DNA of 64,000 nt from contig OZ244984.1 of the NCBI GenBank assembly GCA_965223125.1, positions 3,596,001-3,660,000 on the forward strand, read 5' to 3'. The translations under genes and the position numbers were made by a program. Below are positions 35,272-43,082 of this stretch, in pieces. Within the stretch, counting starts at the first letter, position 1, and each line of letters starts with the position of its first letter. The stretch comes from Pacificispira sp965223125. Lineage in GTDB: Bacteria; Pseudomonadota; Alphaproteobacteria; UBA8366; Aestuariispiraceae. The notes under the pieces are model-generated. The model did not search any database, was not told where the DNA came from, and was given only the letters and a program-made list of their open reading frames with translations.

Positions 35272-36351
35272 CTACATGCCAAATTGCAGAGCAATGATAC
35301 CCACTCCTGCAACGGCCCCGGCAATCCAGAAATAGCCGTTCATGTACCAGGGGGCTGGTGGTGGCGGCGGGGCTGCCGTCAGGGTCCCAAGGGATTGATG
35401 TTGGTTTACAGGAAACCGCCCGAATTGGGCTGTCCGTGCGATGACATATCCCGCACCGGGATAGCCGTACCCCCCGGCACCATAGGCTGCGATTGCTTCG
35501 GCTGTGGGATGACCATAATGATTTGGAATTCCTGCGGAGATAACCACGGTCGGAGCCCCCGGCGGAGCGACCAGAACCCCGGCCCCTGGCGGCCTTGGGA
35601 TGCTGGGATCATGCAATCCGTGACGTGACCCGTGATGGGGGGCTGTGAAGTGGATAGGATCGCCCGGAGCGGCAGCGGGCGATCCGACGGGCATGTATCG
35701 GTGTTGGCAATCGGCAGGCAAGCCGATTCTTTCGTTCCGTGCGCCGGAGGTGTCCAGGACAGTCATTACAATCCCGCTCTCGTTGCGTTCACCAACCTGA
35801 GTTGGATCACCTGTTCCGCGCTCCAGATACAAGGACCCTCTCTGTGTGGCGATGGTGATGTTTGCAGGTGGTACGGCCCCTGGAGGCAATGGCAGGAAAC
35901 CGAAAGACCAGATATGCACATTTGACCCACCACCAACGAGATCGTTCAGTGCCTGTTGAGATGTCGGGGACATATGCTGTCGGGGCGCTATGATTGTCGC
36001 GCCCTGTGCACTGTTGGCGCGAATGGTGAATCTGTCACCAGTCCCCGGATTGCGAATCGCCTGCCACCAGTGATCTTCGTCCCAATGCGAAAATATGATG
36101 AAATCGTTCGCATTGAAATTCACCTGGGACGTTCCGCCGGTATCCGCATCAGCGTTATTGAATGATTGCGCCGTTGTTCGGCAGCCAGAACCTGTTTCAA
36201 AATACAGGACAGTCGCACCGGTGTGGTCTGTCAGGTGGTGCAGGTGCCCCTGTCCGATTGCCAATGCAGTGATCGCCCGAATTCGAACTGCACAATGGGC
36301 GGTAAAGGCCGCCAGACCATGGCCCGGGCCTGTAACCTCAATGAGCGGCAT
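35272..36351 (-). CDS. ComEC-like metallo-beta-lactamase-fold protein with C-terminal membrane anchor
   Basis: Predicted metal-dependent hydrolase of 359 residues, perhaps a nuclease or phosphodiesterase. The first metal motif is SHWDEDHW (88-95; an HxDxDH form of HxHxDH). ADCQHR (213-218) fits the strand with the third ligand, APHHGSRHG (237-245) matches the ComEC PHHGS motif, and SAGIPNHYGHP (272-282) matches the ComEC NxYGHP motif. A Pro-rich linker (328-334) leads to one membrane helix (336-356) at the extreme C-terminus, without an N-terminal signal peptide. AAGGAA precedes ATG 36351. It is the last gene of the accessory cluster. Confidence 0.72.
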   Translation of the reverse strand: MPLIEVTGPGHGLAAFTAHCAVRIRAITALAIGQGHLHHLTDHTGATVLYFETGSGCRTTAQSFNNADADTGGTSQVNFNANDFIIFSHWDEDHWWQAIRNPGTGDRFTIRANSAQGATIIAPRQHMSPTSQQALNDLVGGGSNVHIWSFGFLPLPPGAVPPANITIATQRGSLYLERGTGDPTQVGERNESGIVMTVLDTSGARNERIGLPADCQHRYMPVGSPAAAPGDPIHFTAPHHGSRHGLHDPSIPRPPGAGVLVAPPGAPTVVISAGIPNHYGHPTAEAIAAYGAGGYGYPGAGYVIARTAQFGRFPVNQHQSLGTLTAAPPPPPAPWYMNGYFWIAGAVAGVGIIALQFGM

Positions 36352-36377
36352 GGTGTTCCTTTATTGCAGCTTCCATG

Positions 36378-37700
36378 TCAGTCGGTCTCGTCCTCCGGTT
36401 TCTCTTCTCGCTTCGGTTTTTTTCGTGGGGGGCTATCCTCGTCGGTTTCCGTGTCGGTTGAGCTGACCTCGTCCGTTTCCGAGTCCGTCGACCCGTCCCA
36501 GTCTTCCGGTATGCTAAGCATTGCCCCATCCTCGTATGCCGCCTGCTCCGCGCTACGCTCGTCTTCGTCTGAGAAGTACAGTTCTGCATCATCGGGCGGT
36601 GTTTTAGAGCTATATGCTGCGCCCAGTTCCCGCTTTGTGGCGACACGCCGTTTTAGTGCAGATGTTTCATCCTGGGCATAGACGTCATATTCTGGAGGCC
36701 GTTTCGTCGGGTCATAGGTCCAGGTTGGTGGTTTTTTTTCCGTAAAAGTTACGCCGACAACGCTGAAAGAAGGGATTTCGAACGGGTTTTCTCTTTTACC
36801 TAGAATATCCTCCGGCATCGGATTCAAACCCTCATCGAAGATCGTCGGTGGAGGAACCAGAACATAACCGCGACCGTCCCCGCCATCATTGAAGTTTGTG
36901 TCCGGAACGAAATCCGCGCTGATGACGCGATGCAGTCGTTTCTGTGTGACCGGATCGGTCGGAAAGAGAAACTGTACGACCCAGTTGCTTTCGGTTGTTC
37001 CATCCGATGTGATGTTCAAGGCGGGTAAACCGACGCCATCTTCGGTAAGACTGATGTTGAGTAGATACCACCCGCATTCGGCAAGACCATCTTCTACGAT
37101 TTCGCCTGGTTCGGCCCGAACAGAGAGATAGAAAAACCGGTCGTGGTCACTGTGCAGTTGCTTTATCGCATCCTTGTGACGTCGGTTTTGGTCCGCATGG
37201 GTGATATGGAATCCGGTGTGAAAGCCGTATCCCCTTCTTTCCTTGGCCTCGACGGTTGTTCGGGCATAGAGGTAGAAGAAACTTGTCCCCTCCTGATCGT
37301 CGACATGGTCACCGGGATCGGTCGGGTAGAACTCGTCAAAGTCCTTTGATCGAAGTTCGAACCAGCGCAAATCGATACCGTCGAATTCAAGAATATAATG
37401 AGGCCCATCTTCCAGGTTGGCGTCTGAGGCAAGGCCCTTCGGATCTATGTCGGACGCTGCGGGGACGTCCTCGATTTTAGACAGAAAGCCATAAATCCAT
37501 AGCCCACCAGGAATATTCACGGGATTCAACGCCCCGCCCGGTGCGTCGGTTCCTCGTCCTGCAGCGACGGCGGGCGGATAGATCGCCATAAATCCGGCAT
37601 TCCCGACCGCTCGGTCGGGTAACGTTACCCCGGTTTTCATGTCCTTCGTGAATCCGATTGAACCGATGCCGAAGCTCTGTGGCAGCGTCAGTTCAATCAC
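36378..37700 (-). CDS. Hypothetical protein with acidic Ser/Thr tail and basic NLS-like patch
   Basis: Not recognised; 440 residues. The body (1 to about 390) is rich in aromatic and beta-type sequence, without signal peptide or membrane helix, and contains no catalytic motif I can name. The tail (about 395-440) is highly acidic with repeated Ser/Thr-Asp-Glu, then SPPRKKPKREEKPEDETD, whose RKKPKR resembles a classical monopartite nuclear-localisation signal. The GTG start overlaps the stop of the upstream gene by four bases (GTGA), so translation is coupled. Base composition looks lower in GC than the core genes. Confidence 0.7.
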   Translation of the reverse strand: MIELTLPQSFGIGSIGFTKDMKTGVTLPDRAVGNAGFMAIYPPAVAAGRGTDAPGGALNPVNIPGGLWIYGFLSKIEDVPAASDIDPKGLASDANLEDGPHYILEFDGIDLRWFELRSKDFDEFYPTDPGDHVDDQEGTSFFYLYARTTVEAKERRGYGFHTGFHITHADQNRRHKDAIKQLHSDHDRFFYLSVRAEPGEIVEDGLAECGWYLLNISLTEDGVGLPALNITSDGTTESNWVVQFLFPTDPVTQKRLHRVISADFVPDTNFNDGGDGRGYVLVPPPTIFDEGLNPMPEDILGKRENPFEIPSFSVVGVTFTEKKPPTWTYDPTKRPPEYDVYAQDETSALKRRVATKRELGAAYSSKTPPDDAELYFSDEDERSAEQAAYEDGAMLSIPEDWDGSTDSETDEVSSTDTETDEDSPPRKKPKREEKPEDETD

Positions 37701-38383
37701 GTACCGCCCACCAGATCGTTAAAAGCCGAGTCCAACGCCTGGAGAAACGCACCGTCGTCGCCGCCGTCGGGATCAAGGCTTGCGCTCTCACGGAACGTAC
37801 TTATGGCATTGTCGAACATATCCGAAGGTCGACCGTCCGGCGTACCGACCGCATAACCAAGTAAGGCAAGTCGGGTCTGGCGTCCGATGATGGACGAAAT
37901 CGGTGGTGTCGGTCCGATCTTGATATCCACAGTGACTGAACGCGGTAATCCGTCCTCATCGGGATGGAATGTCAATGTACCGGTTCTGGCGCTCGGCTGT
38001 ATGAGGCAACTCAACTTGCCGTCCGAATCCGTTCTACCTTCATACTGGCGGGCACCGACCTTGATTTCATATGCCGCGTCCGGCAAGACCTTGCCGCCGA
38101 CCCGGATTACATAGACGATCTCGAAGGGCACGCCCCGTCGCTTGAATCGATGAATCAGATCCGTTTCGCGGCTTTCCTGTTTTTCACGAAGTGCCGGGAT
38201 GTGGAGAGTATCGCCCTCCAGCAATTCGTTACGATGTGCACGATCCTCTTTCAGGGACGCATTTTTAGGGTCGTTCCAGATCGTTTCCCAGAAATGGCCC
38301 GTCACGGCTGCCAGGTAATCGGTGTAATCACCGGTCCCGACGACGTGATCCTGCCCGGCTTGTGGTTTGTTGTCGCTTGTCAT
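37697..38383 (-). CDS. LysM-like, transthyretin-like and peptidoglycan-binding-like domain protein
   Basis: 228 residues with three recognisable parts. Residues about 10-65 (HVVGTGDYTDYLAAVTGHFW, ETIWNDPKNASLK, LLEGDTLHIP) follow a LysM-like pattern. Residues about 78-145 (RFKRRGVPFEIVYVI, YEGRTDSDGKLSCLI) form a transthyretin-like beta domain. Residues about 150-215 (SIIGRQTRLALLGYAVGTPDG) resemble a peptidoglycan-binding helix repeat. I know this arrangement from proteins encoded near contractile secretion and polymorphic-toxin loci in myxobacteria and pseudomonads, but no VgrG or PAAR is here. ATG 38383 shares a base with the previous stop and has GGGAGG upstream. Confidence 0.72.
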   Translation of the reverse strand: MTSDNKPQAGQDHVVGTGDYTDYLAAVTGHFWETIWNDPKNASLKEDRAHRNELLEGDTLHIPALREKQESRETDLIHRFKRRGVPFEIVYVIRVGGKVLPDAAYEIKVGARQYEGRTDSDGKLSCLIQPSARTGTLTFHPDEDGLPRSVTVDIKIGPTPPISSIIGRQTRLALLGYAVGTPDGRPSDMFDNAISTFRESASLDPDGGDDGAFLQALDSAFNDLVGGT

Positions 38384-38991
38384 CAGATCACCGCCTCCCA
38401 AGCGTCCTTGTCCAGTTCTGGAAATTCGATCTTACAATCGCCCTCGACGATGCCGTATTCCTCCAGCTTGCCCTGACTGTTGGTTTTGCGTTCGACCATG
38501 GTACCGTCTGGCAGGGTGAGGCGGCAGAGTTCATTGGGGATGGGTTCACCGCTTTCGCCGACAAGTTCGACGATGATGAAATGATCCTTATCCTTCTTTA
38601 CGGGAACGCCGGTTGGGTTCTCCTCTGGTTCGATGGCCTCAGGAACGGGGGCGGGAGGGGCGGGGTCATCGCTGTGCCAGCCGCCGGACGGATGAACTCG
38701 TTCAACCAGCACTGCCCAGCCGGGGGCAACATGACTGGCGGCAGTGCGGAGGACAGCGGTATCATCGAGTCCGGACAGACGGGATTCGCCGATCCGCGCC
38801 AGACCATCACGGGCGATCCGCACCGTTTCCGCCCGGTCTCGGCGTTCCTCCAGCAGAGCGAGAGCCCTGCGGCGGTCGAGGCGCATCCATCGCTCGGTCC
38901 AGCCGATACCGTCGGGCTCAACCCGCGCAGCCTCGCGCCGGTCAGCGACCAGCCAGAGCGATGTAAGGGCGGAGTCGAAGCGAAGAAACAC
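38383..38991 (-). CDS. Hypothetical protein with C-terminal transthyretin-like domain
   Basis: 202 residues, function unknown. The N-terminal half (1 to about 100) is Arg-rich and helical (ERWMRLDRRRALALLEERRD, VLRTAASHVAPG). A Pro-rich hinge (APPAPVPEAIEPEENP) leads to a beta-rich domain (about 135-200) with VELVGESGEPIPNELCRLTL, followed by an Asn-Ser-Gln-Gly turn and a C-terminal EFPELDKDAWEAVI. That last pattern is typical of transthyretin-like domains in secretion-linked clusters. GTG 38991 was chosen because GGAGGA sits 6 bases before it; ATG 39012 has no such site. It heads the tightly coupled four-gene block. Confidence 0.65.
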   Translation of the reverse strand: MFLRFDSALTSLWLVADRREAARVEPDGIGWTERWMRLDRRRALALLEERRDRAETVRIARDGLARIGESRLSGLDDTAVLRTAASHVAPGWAVLVERVHPSGGWHSDDPAPPAPVPEAIEPEENPTGVPVKKDKDHFIIVELVGESGEPIPNELCRLTLPDGTMVERKTNSQGKLEEYGIVEGDCKIEFPELDKDAWEAVI

Positions 38992-39255
38992 AGATATTCC
39001 TCCATATTTCATCTCATGATAGGCAAGATTCCCTTTTTGAATGCAATAATTAAAATTTTTCTTGAATTTAGTGCATTCGAGAATTGCAGCTGAGAAGGAG
39101 GATCGTGTTTGAATATTTCTTCATCGGCGCTGTATTCGATATATTGACCTGATACCGTCGGAATTCGAAGCCAAGCCCGACGTCTACTTAGGTTCGGATT
39201 CATTCAGGCATGGGATGTACAGAGGAAGGGCCTGTGATTTCAGTCACAAAACCTG
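38992..39255. other. AT-rich intergenic region before the accessory operon
   Basis: Bases about 39010-39110 are clearly more AT-rich than the surroundings and probably contain the promoter for the four minus-strand genes that follow; no single -10/-35 pair stands out. A 64-codon open frame (39009-39203, minus) is not convincing as a gene. Confidence 0.4.
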
Positions 39256-40026
39256 TCACGGAAAGGCGAAGACCTTGATCCAGTGATACTGTGAGGGTGT
39301 GCCTGTCCGTTCACTGGCTGCGGTATAGTACGTGCCATCATCGCGTACCCGGAGATAGGTGGGTACCAACTGAGTGGACATCAGGAATCCGAATTCAGGC
39401 TGAGCGAACTGTTTCTCAGTCTCAGGGTCTGAACCAAGCAGGGAGTCGCGGAAGCCTCCGGGGCTGACGGCATGAACCGAACTGAGAACACTTTTTGTGC
39501 GAAACTCAAACCGTCCCTGTTCAAAATAATCGTAGCTGATGTCGATTGGCACCATCCAGGTGCGATAGGCGTTCAACTGAATCACAAGATAGTGCTGTTC
39601 ACCGCGGGCGATTGATTCCGCCATACCTAAATCGTGCGATGTTACCGGTCCGTCTGGTCCGCCTGGAACCTCAAAAACCAGTGGACCGGGCGGGCGTGTC
39701 AGGAAAGTCGCGCTGCGGTATTGGTGGATCGACATGAACTTCACGCCGATCTGCTGTTTGGCCTCGTTCACTTCCGACGGAAAGATGATCGCGTAATAAT
39801 CCATGCTGTTGGTGTAGGTGAACGCAACCGTTCTGTGCCCTCCCTCCTTGTTCAGCAGGAAATGGCAGGGATAGGTCATGCCCGTGACATATTCCCCGTC
39901 ACTGAATACAAACGGCAGACCATAGCTTTCCCTATATTCCGGATCGGTTGTATCCAGGATGTCGTGGTTCGGGTGCAGCGCAATCGATATACGCTTTCCG
40001 GCTGCCAAGGTGTCCGGCGTTATCAC
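39256..40026 (-). CDS. Hypothetical protein of the accessory cluster
   Basis: Not recognised; 256 residues. No signal peptide, membrane helix or catalytic motif is visible. The sequence is rich in Tyr, Phe and beta-type segments (HYLVIQLNAYRTWMVPIDIS, GRFEFRTKSVLSSVHAV), suggesting a soluble beta-rich protein. It begins with GTG 40026 preceded by AAGGGA. A 264-bp AT-rich gap separates it from the next four genes, but the direction is the same, so it is probably part of the same acquired block. It lies directly downstream of a DUF2336 gene with a 107-bp gap. Confidence 0.6.
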   Translation of the reverse strand: MITPDTLAAGKRISIALHPNHDILDTTDPEYRESYGLPFVFSDGEYVTGMTYPCHFLLNKEGGHRTVAFTYTNSMDYYAIIFPSEVNEAKQQIGVKFMSIHQYRSATFLTRPPGPLVFEVPGGPDGPVTSHDLGMAESIARGEQHYLVIQLNAYRTWMVPIDISYDYFEQGRFEFRTKSVLSSVHAVSPGGFRDSLLGSDPETEKQFAQPEFGFLMSTQLVPTYLRVRDDGTYYTAASERTGTPSQYHWIKVFAFP

Positions 40027-40133
40027 TATGTGAATTCCCTTTGCGCGTCGTTTTGGTTCATCGTGAGTGATCAGTCGACGTTGTTATGACACCGATGCTA
40101 TTTGATGCTGTAAGACTGAGGTAGAAATGAGAT

Positions 40134-41240
40134 TTACCGCACCCAACTGTTGTCGGGTGCTCGGCGCCATGCGGACAGGACACGCTCGGCGCCCGTGCGG
40201 TCGATGCGCTCGAAATAGTCCGTGATCTTCACATAGGCCGAGCTCTGGCGGTATTTATCCGGCTCTCCGCCCCCCTGTAACAGGGCCAGGAGATCACCGA
40301 AATTCCGACGGTCGAAGCCGCAGGCCTTGCATGCGATGGCAATCGCTTCCGGACCCGAATCATACAGCACGCGGGTCGCACCCTGTTCGGTCAGGTCCGT
40401 GACTTCCTGGAATAGTTCTTCGAAGCGGAACAGATCATTCTGCTCCAGTGCGGCAACAAGCTGGCGCGGATGCGGCTTGGTACCGAATCCGCCTTCTTGC
40501 CCAAAATGCCCCGGCTGATCCAGGGGGGAGAGAAATTCTTCCTGATCCAGCGCATCGGCGACGGCCTGGTCGACAACCTTGTCCATGTCCATGTCGATCT
40601 GTGCACCGCTTGCGACAATCTTCTCCTCCAATGCCGTACGCATTGCGTGACCGACGAATTCATACATTTTCCGCGCTTGCGCGGTGGAGAGTTCCTTGCG
40701 CTTGACCAGGGGCTCCTGAAGCCTCTCGTAATCCCTGGCAAGACCGACAAGATCATCAAGTGTGCGATCAGAGAATGACGCGCCCTCATTTGACAGGGCT
40801 GTGGCTATAACGGAGGAATTCTCCGTGCGTACCAGCCTGTCGGTTACCTTGGCGGGCAGGGTTTCGCGTTGGGCGACGGCGATCTGGTGCGCCTCCGCCT
40901 TGCTGACGATCATGTCGATCAGGTCCGTGTCCTGAAGCACAAGGCTGCGCATGATCACTGGACGGGCAACGTCGATCACGTCATTCGCAAGCTTGACGAT
41001 CAGGTCGTGGGGGGCATCGCGCTGGTCGGCCAACTGGTTGGAAAGAGCGGCACGCACCTGGGTTTCCACATCCCGGATCAGCGCCGAAATGATGTCATAG
41101 GCCAGGGATTTTTCCCGATTGGACAGGGTTCTGCCGGTCTTCAGGCATAAATCCCCGATAGCCTCGGCCAGGGCGGACCGATCTTCGCGACGTGAACTGC
41201 GCGCGACAGCCACCAGTTGTTCGACCGGAATGTTTCTCAT
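40134..41240 (-). CDS. DUF2336 domain protein
   Basis: Helical-repeat-like protein of 368 residues from a family found mainly in alphaproteobacteria; function unknown. The DUF2336 pattern is seen in LAEAIGDLCLKTGRTLSNREKSLAYDIISALIRDVETQVR near the N-terminus, with later HEAT-like repeats such as IVSKAEAHQIAVAQRE and LSNEGASFSDRTLDDLV. The C-terminal part has ALLQGGGEPDKYRQ. No signal peptide. A 290-bp region separates it from the divergent VWA gene. Other DUF2336 proteins are annotated only by context, so no role is proposed. Confidence 0.85.
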   Translation of the reverse strand: MRNIPVEQLVAVARSSRREDRSALAEAIGDLCLKTGRTLSNREKSLAYDIISALIRDVETQVRAALSNQLADQRDAPHDLIVKLANDVIDVARPVIMRSLVLQDTDLIDMIVSKAEAHQIAVAQRETLPAKVTDRLVRTENSSVIATALSNEGASFSDRTLDDLVGLARDYERLQEPLVKRKELSTAQARKMYEFVGHAMRTALEEKIVASGAQIDMDMDKVVDQAVADALDQEEFLSPLDQPGHFGQEGGFGTKPHPRQLVAALEQNDLFRFEELFQEVTDLTEQGATRVLYDSGPEAIAIACKACGFDRRNFGDLLALLQGGGEPDKYRQSSAYVKITDYFERIDRTGAERVLSAWRRAPDNSWVR

Positions 41241-41530
41241 TCGGCAATCCTGCTGGATGCCGTCCCGGTCGCGCGGATTTCTGTCCCCTGACCGGAATAC
41301 GGCACCACGAATGTCAGCGTACCCCTACGCGACCGTTCCGGGAAAAATTCCGGAAACTTGGTTAAGGATATGGTAATGCGATTCAGGGAGCAAGTAACAT
41401 TATTTTACTAAGTATCTGTGATTAAACTACTTGCATGTCAGAAAGCAAACAGCGGGGTTTCCGGAGACTGGAGCTGGTTTATAATAGGTGGAAATCTGTG
41501 AGTCTGATGGTGTTTTCTGCGGAGAAGGCG

Positions 41531-42706
41531 ATGTTTCCGACTTTGTTCTACAAGTTGAAGGCGGCTGGCGTGCCGGTCAGCCTGCGCGAGTATCTTACCG
41601 TGTTGGAAGGCCTGTCTCTGGACATCTGTGATCGGGAGGCTGAGCAGTTTTATTATTTCGCCCGAACCGCCCTGGTGAAGGACGAGCGGTATCTGGACCG
41701 GTTCGACAAGGTGTTTTCGGAGGTTTTTGCCGGTGTTCTGTCTGAGCCTGGAACCGAGGCTATGGCCCTGCCGACCGAGTGGTTGATGAAACTGGCGGAA
41801 AAGCACCTGACCGAGGAAGAAAAGGCCATGGTCGAGGCGTTGGGCGGTTTCGAGAAGTTGATGGAAACACTCAGGCAGCGCCTGTCCGAACAGGAAAAGC
41901 GGCATCAGGGCGGTAGCAAGTGGATCGGTACCGCCGGGACCAGCCCCTTCGGTGCCTATGGTTACAATCCCGAAGGGATTCGCATCGGGCAGGATGAAAG
42001 CCGCCATCGACGCGCGGTGAAGGTTTGGGATAAGCGAGAGTTCCGTAATTTGGACAGCAATGAACCGCTGTCGAACCGCAATATGAAAGTCGCGCTGCGC
42101 CGTCTGCGCCGTTTCGCCCGGACAGGATCGGCCTTTGAACTGGATATGGGTAATACGATCCGCCGCACCGCCGACAATGGCGGCTATATTGATATCCAGT
42201 GGCAGCGGGAAAAGCACAATGCGGTAAAGATCATCGCGCTCTATGATGTCGGCGGCAGCATGGATGACCATATTCTGGACAGTAAAAAACTGTTTGATGC
42301 CATGGGCTCAGAGTTCAAACATCTGATATCACTGTATTTTCATAATTATGTTTATGAGTACCTGTTTTCCGATATGCGCCAGCGGCATCGCAGTCGGATA
42401 TCCACCTGGGATTTTCTGCGTACCTATTCCAGAGATTACAAGGTGGTGCTGGTCGGGGATGCGACGATGTCCCCCTATGAAATCCTTTATCCCGGCGGCA
42501 GCGTCGAACATTGGAATGAGGAGTCGGGACAGGTCTGGATGCAGCGCATTCTGGATCATTTTGACAATGTCGTCTGGTTGAATCCGCAGCCCGAGCGGCA
42601 ATGGAGTTATCATCATTCGATCACGCTGGTGCGGCAGCAATTGGGTGATCGTATGTATCCTATGACGGTTCAGGGACTCGATGACGCCATGCGGGTGCTG
42701 ACATGA
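41531..42706 (+). CDS. VWA (CoxE-like) domain protein, COG3825-type
   Basis: 391 residues. The N-terminus FYKLKAAGVPVSLREYLTVLEGL is typical of CoxE-like proteins. A helical middle domain leads to a von Willebrand A domain with the metal-site motif ALYDVGGSMDDH near residue 239, where Gly replaces the first Ser of the classical DxSxS. A later VLVGDATMSPYEILYPGGS supplies another metal-site residue. Such proteins usually work with a MoxR-type AAA ATPase, but none is adjacent. ATG 41531 is chosen because GGAGAAGG lies 5 bases upstream; an ATG at 41435 has none. The lipoprotein gene overlaps or follows it. Confidence 0.85.
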   Translation: MFPTLFYKLKAAGVPVSLREYLTVLEGLSLDICDREAEQFYYFARTALVKDERYLDRFDKVFSEVFAGVLSEPGTEAMALPTEWLMKLAEKHLTEEEKAMVEALGGFEKLMETLRQRLSEQEKRHQGGSKWIGTAGTSPFGAYGYNPEGIRIGQDESRHRRAVKVWDKREFRNLDSNEPLSNRNMKVALRRLRRFARTGSAFELDMGNTIRRTADNGGYIDIQWQREKHNAVKIIALYDVGGSMDDHILDSKKLFDAMGSEFKHLISLYFHNYVYEYLFSDMRQRHRSRISTWDFLRTYSRDYKVVLVGDATMSPYEILYPGGSVEHWNEESGQVWMQRILDHFDNVVWLNPQPERQWSYHHSITLVRQQLGDRMYPMTVQGLDDAMRVLT

Positions 42707-42771
42707 CGCGGTCTTGTCCGGGTGCAGTTCCGGCTTGGAAATCGTCGCCGAACCGTGCCATAACCCTGTCC

Positions 42772-43065
42772 ATGACAGGAAGAAACCGATCCTTTGTTCT
42801 GATCGCCGCCCTGATGCTGCTCGGGGCTTGCGCGGAATTGCCGAGCAAGACGGAATCCGGTGGCGTTGACGCGCCACCAAACACGGAACTTGTTTCTCTG
42901 TGCTACAGTGCGCAAACGACAACACGGCAGGCCCTTGCGGATATTGCCCTGGAACTCTGCAAAGAAGGAGCCAGTGGTGTCGAACAATGGGAACACGACA
43001 CGTTCTTCAACAACTGTCCGATCAGCAAGAAGAACCGTGTAACCTATCGCTGTTTGGCGAACTGA
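42772..43065 (+). CDS. Small putative lipoprotein
   Basis: 97 residues. The signal peptide MTGRNRSFVLIAALMLLGAC ends in a clear lipobox (LGAC). The mature part is about 78 residues and contains three further Cys residues, with CKEGASGVEQWEHDTFFNNC near the middle and YRCL at the end; disulfides are likely in the periplasm. Not recognised otherwise. An upstream in-frame ATG at 42703 overlaps the stop of the VWA gene by four bases and would give a longer signal, so coupled translation is possible. The pssA gene is convergent 17 bp away. Confidence 0.7.
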   Translation: MTGRNRSFVLIAALMLLGACAELPSKTESGGVDAPPNTELVSLCYSAQTTTRQALADIALELCKEGASGVEQWEHDTFFNNCPISKKNRVTYRCLAN

Positions 43066-43082
43066 ACCTGCACTTCATCCAG

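Noticed and set aside
39009..39203. 64-codon open frame on the minus strand overlapping the next gene
   Set aside because: No ribosome-binding site or motif; the downstream gene uses its own GTG with GGAGGA, so coupling is not needed.
35242..40130. Accessory cluster as prophage or insertion element
   Set aside because: No integrase, transposase, terminal repeats, tRNA or structural phage proteins are visible at the borders.
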